A program made the position numbers and the translations under genes. A stretch of 56,674 nt of DNA, taken from Olsenella_K sp036454645 (lineage in GTDB: Bacteria > Actinomycetota > Coriobacteriia > Coriobacteriales > Atopobiaceae). Location of the stretch: NCBI GenBank assembly GCA_036454645.1, contig JAZHSQ010000010.1:1-56674 (forward strand), read 5' to 3'. The notes beneath the pieces were generated by a model, which was not told where the DNA came from, did no database searches, and saw only the letters and a list, made by a program, of their open reading frames with translations. Positions 52,859 through 56,674 of the stretch are shown here, one piece after another (within the stretch, counting starts at the first letter, position 1; each line of letters begins with the position of its first letter).

Positions 52859-53328
52859 TGGGCGCCCGCGGGGGGACGGGGGAGGCCGGCCAGATGGCCG
52901 TTGAGCTCGCCGCCCTCCTCCCCGTCGCCGTGGTGGTGGCGCTCGTCGTCTACAACCTCGCGAGCTTCGTCGTGGCGTGCGCGGAGTTCGACCGGGCCTC
53001 CCAGAACGCGGTCGTCCTCCTGGGGGTCTCGCCCTCCGGGGAACAGACGGAGGCGGGCGCCGCCGGGCAGGTGAGGGACGCGGTCGCGGACGCCGTCGGG
53101 AGGGAGGGCAGGTGCGAGGTGGAGGTCTCCTGCGAGGGGGTCTCGCCCGACGCGACGGACGGGGAGTTCGTGGTCTCGCCGTTCCTGACCCGCTACACCT
53201 GCCGGCTCTCGTTCAGGCCGTGGCCGGGCTCCTTCGTGCTCGCGGGCGTCGCCTTCGACTCGCCGCTCGTCCTGAGGCACGAGAGGTCGCTGGTCGTGGA
53301 CAGGTTCAGGCCGGGGGTGGTCATGTGA
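52858..53328 (+). CDS. TadE-like minor pseudopilin
   Basis: 156 residues. A short leader ends at G/Q in GEAGQMAVELAALLP, with Glu at +5 and a hydrophobic helix (VAVVVALVVYNLASFVVA). The globular C-terminal domain has two Cys in CEVEVSC and a third in YTCRLSF. ATG 52858 shares a base with the preceding stop (TGATG). Intact, in contrast to the upstream TadE-like gene. It overlaps the DUF192 gene start by 4 bp. Confidence 0.8.
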   Translation: MGARGGTGEAGQMAVELAALLPVAVVVALVVYNLASFVVACAEFDRASQNAVVLLGVSPSGEQTEAGAAGQVRDAVADAVGREGRCEVEVSCEGVSPDATDGEFVVSPFLTRYTCRLSFRPWPGSFVLAGVAFDSPLVLRHERSLVVDRFRPGVVM

Positions 53329-53663
53329 GGCGCGCGCGGGTGACCCAGCGCGTCGCCTGGGAGGGCGGCGCGCTGGACGTCCGCGTCCTCGCGGGCTGGG
53401 ACGAGCGGCTGGTCGGCCTGCTCGGGACGGACGCCACGGCGGGGCCGGTGCTGCTCGTCGGCTGCCGGTCGATCCACACCCTCGGGATGTCCTACCCCAT
53501 CGACGTCGCCTTCGTGGACGGGGCGGGACGGGTGGCGCTGGCGAGGAGGGCGCTCCCCCCGGGGAGGCTCCTCGGCTGCCGGGCCGCGCGCCACGTGCTG
53601 GAGAGGCCCGCGGAGGCGGGCGCGTGGCCGGAGGCGGGCGATGTCCTCGTCGCCCTCCGGTAG
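53325..53663 (+). CDS. DUF192-family protein
   Basis: 112 residues with the DUF192 pattern: RSIHTLGMSYPIDVAFVDGAGRV, then ALPPGRLLGCRAARHVLE. The family is small and poorly understood; some members are exported, but this one has no signal peptide. GTG 53325 overlaps the tadE stop (GTGA). It is encoded at the end of the pilus operon, which suggests an association with pilus assembly. Mechanism unknown. Confidence 0.85.
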   Translation: MRRARVTQRVAWEGGALDVRVLAGWDERLVGLLGTDATAGPVLLVGCRSIHTLGMSYPIDVAFVDGAGRVALARRALPPGRLLGCRAARHVLERPAEAGAWPEAGDVLVALR

Positions 53664-53740
53664 AGAAGAACGCCCCGGGGGCGCCGGGGCGTGGGGCCGC
53701 GCGCCCCCGGCGGGCGGCGGAGGAGAAGGGAGAGGGACGG

Positions 53741-54481
53741 ATGGGCAGGGAGGACGTGCGGGCCCCCGGTGGGGGCGAGGAGCGTGCGGCAGGCGAGGGG
53801 GCGGGGCTCACGAAGGTGTGCCCCTGCTGCGGCCAGCGTCTCTTCTCGGACATGGACGTGTGCTACGGGTGCCTCTACGACTTCAGGAGGCGCCCGGGCG
53901 GAGGGGCCGGAGGCGGAGGGGGCGCGCTCGGGACGGCGGCGCGCGACGTCCCTCGCCCGGAGGAGCCCGACCCGCCCAGGGCCCCGGAGGCGCCCGAGGA
54001 CGTGCGGGACGAGGGGGCCTGGGGGGACCCGGCGGGGGGACCCGGCGGCGTGCTGGACGAGGGGGCCTGGGTCGGCGATCCGGAGGGGCCCTGGGACGCG
54101 GGGCTCCCTCCCTCCTCGCTTGACGATGGCGGCTGGCCCGCGAGCTCGCCGGCGCGCGCGACCGCGCCTCCCGCCGGGCGGCTCCCCACCCGCCTCGGCC
54201 TCAGGGTCGAGACGGGCGACGCGTGCGTGGTGGTGCCCCTCGGGGAGGACGGCCTCGTCATCGGCAGGGGGGAGTCGTGCGACGTGGTCCTCCGCTCGCC
54301 CTCGGTGTCGAGGCGCCACGTGAGGGTCGTCCCGGCGGACGCGGGCGCCGTCGTGCAGGACCTGGGGTCCACGAACCCGGCGCGGCTCGGGGGCAGGCTG
54401 GTCACGGACGTCGCGCGGCTCCTGCCGGGCGAGGGGTTCGAGCTGTGCGGGACCCGCGTCTCCCTCGTGAGGGTCGGCTGA
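53741..54481 (+). CDS. Zinc-ribbon and FHA-domain protein
   Basis: 246 residues. Residues ~22-45 form a double CxxC zinc ribbon (VCPCCGQRLFSDMDVCYGCLYDF). A ~110-residue acidic Pro/Gly-rich linker follows. The C-terminal FHA domain (about 150-245) has IGRGESCDVVL, SPSVSRRHVRV and DLGSTN, the phosphothreonine-binding loops. It probably binds a phosphorylated partner, so a Ser/Thr kinase elsewhere is implied. ATG 53741 has GGAGAAGGGAGAGGG upstream. It lies 77 bp after the DUF192 gene and ends at a terminator, so it may be the last gene of the pilus transcript. Confidence 0.85.
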   Translation: MGREDVRAPGGGEERAAGEGAGLTKVCPCCGQRLFSDMDVCYGCLYDFRRRPGGGAGGGGGALGTAARDVPRPEEPDPPRAPEAPEDVRDEGAWGDPAGGPGGVLDEGAWVGDPEGPWDAGLPPSSLDDGGWPASSPARATAPPAGRLPTRLGLRVETGDACVVVPLGEDGLVIGRGESCDVVLRSPSVSRRHVRVVPADAGAVVQDLGSTNPARLGGRLVTDVARLLPGEGFELCGTRVSLVRVG

Positions 54482-54509
54482 CCCGCCCCGTGCTCGCGCC
54501 CGGGGCGGG
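54482..54509 (+). terminator. Terminator after the FHA gene
   Basis: CCCGCCCCG (54482-54490) pairs with CGGGGCGGG (54501-54509), starting directly after the stop codon. No T-run follows. Probably ends the pilus/FHA transcript. Confidence 0.6.
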
Positions 54510-54589
54510 GGGCGCCCTCCCCGGGGCCCGCGGCGGGACGCTCCTCGGACCCTCGGGGGGGCGACGGGCCCCGTCCCGGCCGGGCACTC

Positions 54590-54598
54590 TGATATCCT
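54590..54598 (+). promoter_or_regulatory. Extended -10 promoter of the DUF2207 gene
   Basis: TGA-TATCCT at 54590-54598, 34 bp before ATG 54633, predicts a short leader. No -35 is evident. Confidence 0.5.
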
Positions 54599-54632
54599 TT
54601 GCCCCAAGTTCCCCAAGGCATTGGAGGTACCG

Positions 54633-56612
54633 ATGAAGGGGATGACCGCTTCTCCCAGGCTCTCCCTGCGGTGGCTGGCCGCGCTCCTCGTCCTGCTCGG
54701 AGTGCTCCTGGTCGTGCCGGCGCGCGCCGCGCTGGCGGAGGACTACTCCATCGACTCGGTCGACATCGACGCGACCGTGGCGGACGACGGCTCGGTGGGC
54801 GTGTCCGAGACGCGCACCTTCGCCTTCGACGGCTCGTACCACGGCGTGTACTGGCGGATCCCCAAGGGCGAGTACGACGGTCGCTCGGTCGGCATCGAGA
54901 TGGGGTCGGTCGGCATCGTCGAGGACGGCGCCTTCAGGGAGTTCGTCGAGTCGGACTCCGGCCTCGACGGGACCTACCAGGTCACCGAGGAGCCCTCCTA
55001 CGTGCAGGTGAAGCTCTACTCCGCGCACGAGGACGAGTCGGCCTCGTTCCGCGTCGACTACACCGCCACCGACCTGGCGTCGCGCTGGGCGGACACGGGC
55101 GAGCTCTACTGGAAGTTCGTCTCGGACGGCTGGGACGTCGAGTCGCAGAACGTCACCTGCACGATTCACCTCCCCGTGCCCGCGGGGCAGTCGGTCGTCG
55201 CCGGCGACAACGTGAGGGCCTGGGGGCACGGTTCCCTGGACGGGTCGGTGGAGTTCGTCGGCGACGACGTCGTCTACACGGCCCCGGGCGTCGGCACGGA
55301 CGAGTACGCCGAGGCGCGCGTGACCTTCCCGGCCGAGTGGCTCTCCGCCGCCCAGCCCTTCTCGGAGGCAAGGCTCGACTCGATACTCTCCGAGGAGGCC
55401 GCCGCCGCCGAGGAGGCGAACCGCGCGAGGGCGACGGCGCGCGCCGTCACCCTGGTGGCCGGCGTGGTGCCCGTGGTGGTATCCCTCCTCACGCTCGTCT
55501 ACGCGATCTGGGCGAACGTCCGCTACAGGAGGACCCACAGGCCCCAGTTCGACGACAAGTACTTCAGGGACGTCCCCTCCCAGGACCACCCTGCCGTCCT
55601 CGGGGCGCTCCTGAACAGGGGCAAGCCGAGGGGCGAGGAGTTCACGGCCTCCCTCATGAGGCTCACGAGCCTCCACGCCGTCGACCTGGACGCGACGGAG
55701 TCCAAGAAGAGGGGCCTCCTCCGCGAGAGGACCGAGCGGGACTACCGGCTGGTGCTCAGGGGGCTGCCGGACGACGCCCCCTCCGAGGCCACCGGCTCCG
55801 CCGAGGCCGTGGCTCGCGGGATCGACGCCAAGACGCTCGCCTTCGTCTTCGACAAGGTCGGCCGCTGGACGGGCGGCGGCGGCAGGGACGAGGGCGCCTC
55901 GGTGAGCTTCTCCGACTTCGAGCGCGCGTCCAAGGAGGAGCCCGAGAGGTACGGGGAGGCCTACCAGGACTGGGAGGAGCTGGTCTCGGCGGGGTGCGAG
56001 ACCCGCGGCTTCTACGTGGACGAGGGCAAGACGCACTCGGGCGCGCTGAAGCTCCTCTGCGCCCTGGACGTCGTCCTGGTCGTGGCGACCTTCCTCCTCG
56101 GGGTCCGGTTCGACTCCGAGGACCTCATGCTCGTGGCGCTCGTACCGATCCTTCCCGCGGTGGCCTGCGCGCTGCTGTCGCGCGGGCTCACGCCGATGTC
56201 GCGCGAGGCGATCGAGGTCGTCGCGAAGCTCAAGGCGCTGCGCAACTGGCTCGAGGACTTCACGCGCCTCGAGGAGGCCTGGCCGCGCGACGTCGTGCTC
56301 TGGGACAGGCTCCTGGTGATGGCGGTCGTGCTCGGCGTCTCGGACAAGGTCATCGAGCAGCTCAGGGTCGCCGCCCCGGAGATGGTCTCCGAGCTGGACG
56401 GCCACGCGCCCTCCTTCTGGTGGTGCTACTACGCCTCGACGTCGGGCCCCACGCCCCTCTCGGCCTTCAACGCCGCCAGCGAGAGCGCGCACAGCGTGTC
56501 CATGGCGGCGCTCGCCAAGTCCGCCGACAGCTCCCTCGGCGGCGGTGGCGGCGGCTTCTCGTCCGGCGGTGGCGGCGGCTTCGGCGGCGGCGGAGGAGGC
56601 GGCGCCTTCTAG
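54633..56612 (+). CDS. DUF2207-family membrane protein
   Basis: 659 residues. A signal peptide (LAALLVLLGVLLVVPARAALA) is followed by an extracellular beta-rich DUF2207 domain (YSIDSVDIDATVADDGSVGVSETRTF, YHGVYWRIPKG; about 35-235). Then come a membrane helix (VTLVAGVVPVVVSLLTLVYAIW), a cytoplasmic region, two close helices (about 475-520) and a C-terminal domain (LKALRNWLEDFTRLEEAWPRDVVLW). The end is a Gly/Ser tail. This is the family architecture. ATG 54633 lies after TTGGAGG. Function unknown; such proteins are envelope components. It has its own promoter-like sequence and a hairpin behind it. Confidence 0.88.
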   Translation: MKGMTASPRLSLRWLAALLVLLGVLLVVPARAALAEDYSIDSVDIDATVADDGSVGVSETRTFAFDGSYHGVYWRIPKGEYDGRSVGIEMGSVGIVEDGAFREFVESDSGLDGTYQVTEEPSYVQVKLYSAHEDESASFRVDYTATDLASRWADTGELYWKFVSDGWDVESQNVTCTIHLPVPAGQSVVAGDNVRAWGHGSLDGSVEFVGDDVVYTAPGVGTDEYAEARVTFPAEWLSAAQPFSEARLDSILSEEAAAAEEANRARATARAVTLVAGVVPVVVSLLTLVYAIWANVRYRRTHRPQFDDKYFRDVPSQDHPAVLGALLNRGKPRGEEFTASLMRLTSLHAVDLDATESKKRGLLRERTERDYRLVLRGLPDDAPSEATGSAEAVARGIDAKTLAFVFDKVGRWTGGGGRDEGASVSFSDFERASKEEPERYGEAYQDWEELVSAGCETRGFYVDEGKTHSGALKLLCALDVVLVVATFLLGVRFDSEDLMLVALVPILPAVACALLSRGLTPMSREAIEVVAKLKALRNWLEDFTRLEEAWPRDVVLWDRLLVMAVVLGVSDKVIEQLRVAAPEMVSELDGHAPSFWWCYYASTSGPTPLSAFNAASESAHSVSMAALAKSADSSLGGGGGGFSSGGGGGFGGGGGGGAF

Positions 56613-56620
56613 CGAGGCGG

Positions 56621-56642
56621 CCGCGCCCGGAGCCGGGCGCGG
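56621..56642 (+). terminator. Hairpin after the DUF2207 gene
   Basis: CCGCGCCCGG (56621-56630) and CCGGGCGCGG (56633-56642) are perfect 10-bp arms separated by AG, 9 bp after the stop. The window ends soon after, so a following T-run cannot be checked beyond 56674. Confidence 0.55.
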
Positions 56643-56674
56643 ACGAGACGAGGCGGGCCGGTCGACCATCCGAC

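Overview
The window is very GC-rich and densely coding. It looks like a low-oxygen, sugar-fermenting member of the Actinomycetota, most likely class Coriobacteriia (an Olsenella/Collinsella/Atopobium-like bacterium). The reasons are the extreme G+C in third codon positions, a transcription-terminating T-box before pheS, PTS sugar uptake, D-lactate dehydrogenase, and a monoderm-type Tad pilus locus without a secretin. The taxon is an inference from gene content; no marker gene was compared.

Layout. (1) 1-7777: alpha-glucan/alpha-glucoside block, with malQ-glgP, a GntR/HutC repressor, an alpha-glucoside PTS EIICB and a HAD phosphatase. (2) 7778-11842: a T-box leader and pheS-pheT. (3) 12047-18241: a zinc phospholipase-like gene overlapping a frameshifted GntR regulator, ferritin, a divergent HxlR regulator/aromatic-ring dioxygenase pair, a nitroreductase and a MATE exporter. 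(4) 18661-21067: a polar amino-acid ABC transporter (binding protein, permease, ATPase). (5) 21129-26613: a HAD phosphatase, an unusual protein with an XRE-type DNA-binding domain fused to a GH13 amylase, pyruvate kinase and D-lactate dehydrogenase. (6) 27013-31013: a calcium-type P-ATPase and rsgA. (7) 31033-42775: an accessory island bounded by a perfect 32-bp direct repeat that contains the 3' end of the following ydcF-like gene. (8) 43998-53663: a Tad/Flp pilus operon (cpaB, cpaE, cpaF, tadB, tadC, two Flp-like pilins, TadE/TadG-like pseudopilins, DUF192), followed by a zinc-ribbon/FHA protein and a DUF2207 membrane protein.

How it fits together. Maltose-type sugars could enter through the PTS and be dephosphorylated by the adjacent HAD enzyme. 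MalQ/GlgP would process them and Pyk/D-Ldh would ferment them. The island adds an aldonate/hexuronate route: a YiaK-like reductase, mannonate dehydratase, KDG kinase, and a KDPG aldolase fused to a VOC domain. A LacI-family repressor is present with three matching operator-like sites. A second half of the island holds an ion-transporter-superfamily permease, a HyuA-like ATPase of unknown substrate, an HExxH protein, a PH-like membrane protein and an RraA-family enzyme.

Most noteworthy: the direct-repeat-bounded island and its uncharacterised permease/HyuA/RraA module; the HTH-GH13 fusion with a matched inverted repeat just upstream; a PTS-phosphatase-MalQ-GlgP arrangement lacking a 6-phospho-glucosidase; and a tadE-like gene whose reading frame is only intact if a C-run gains one base.
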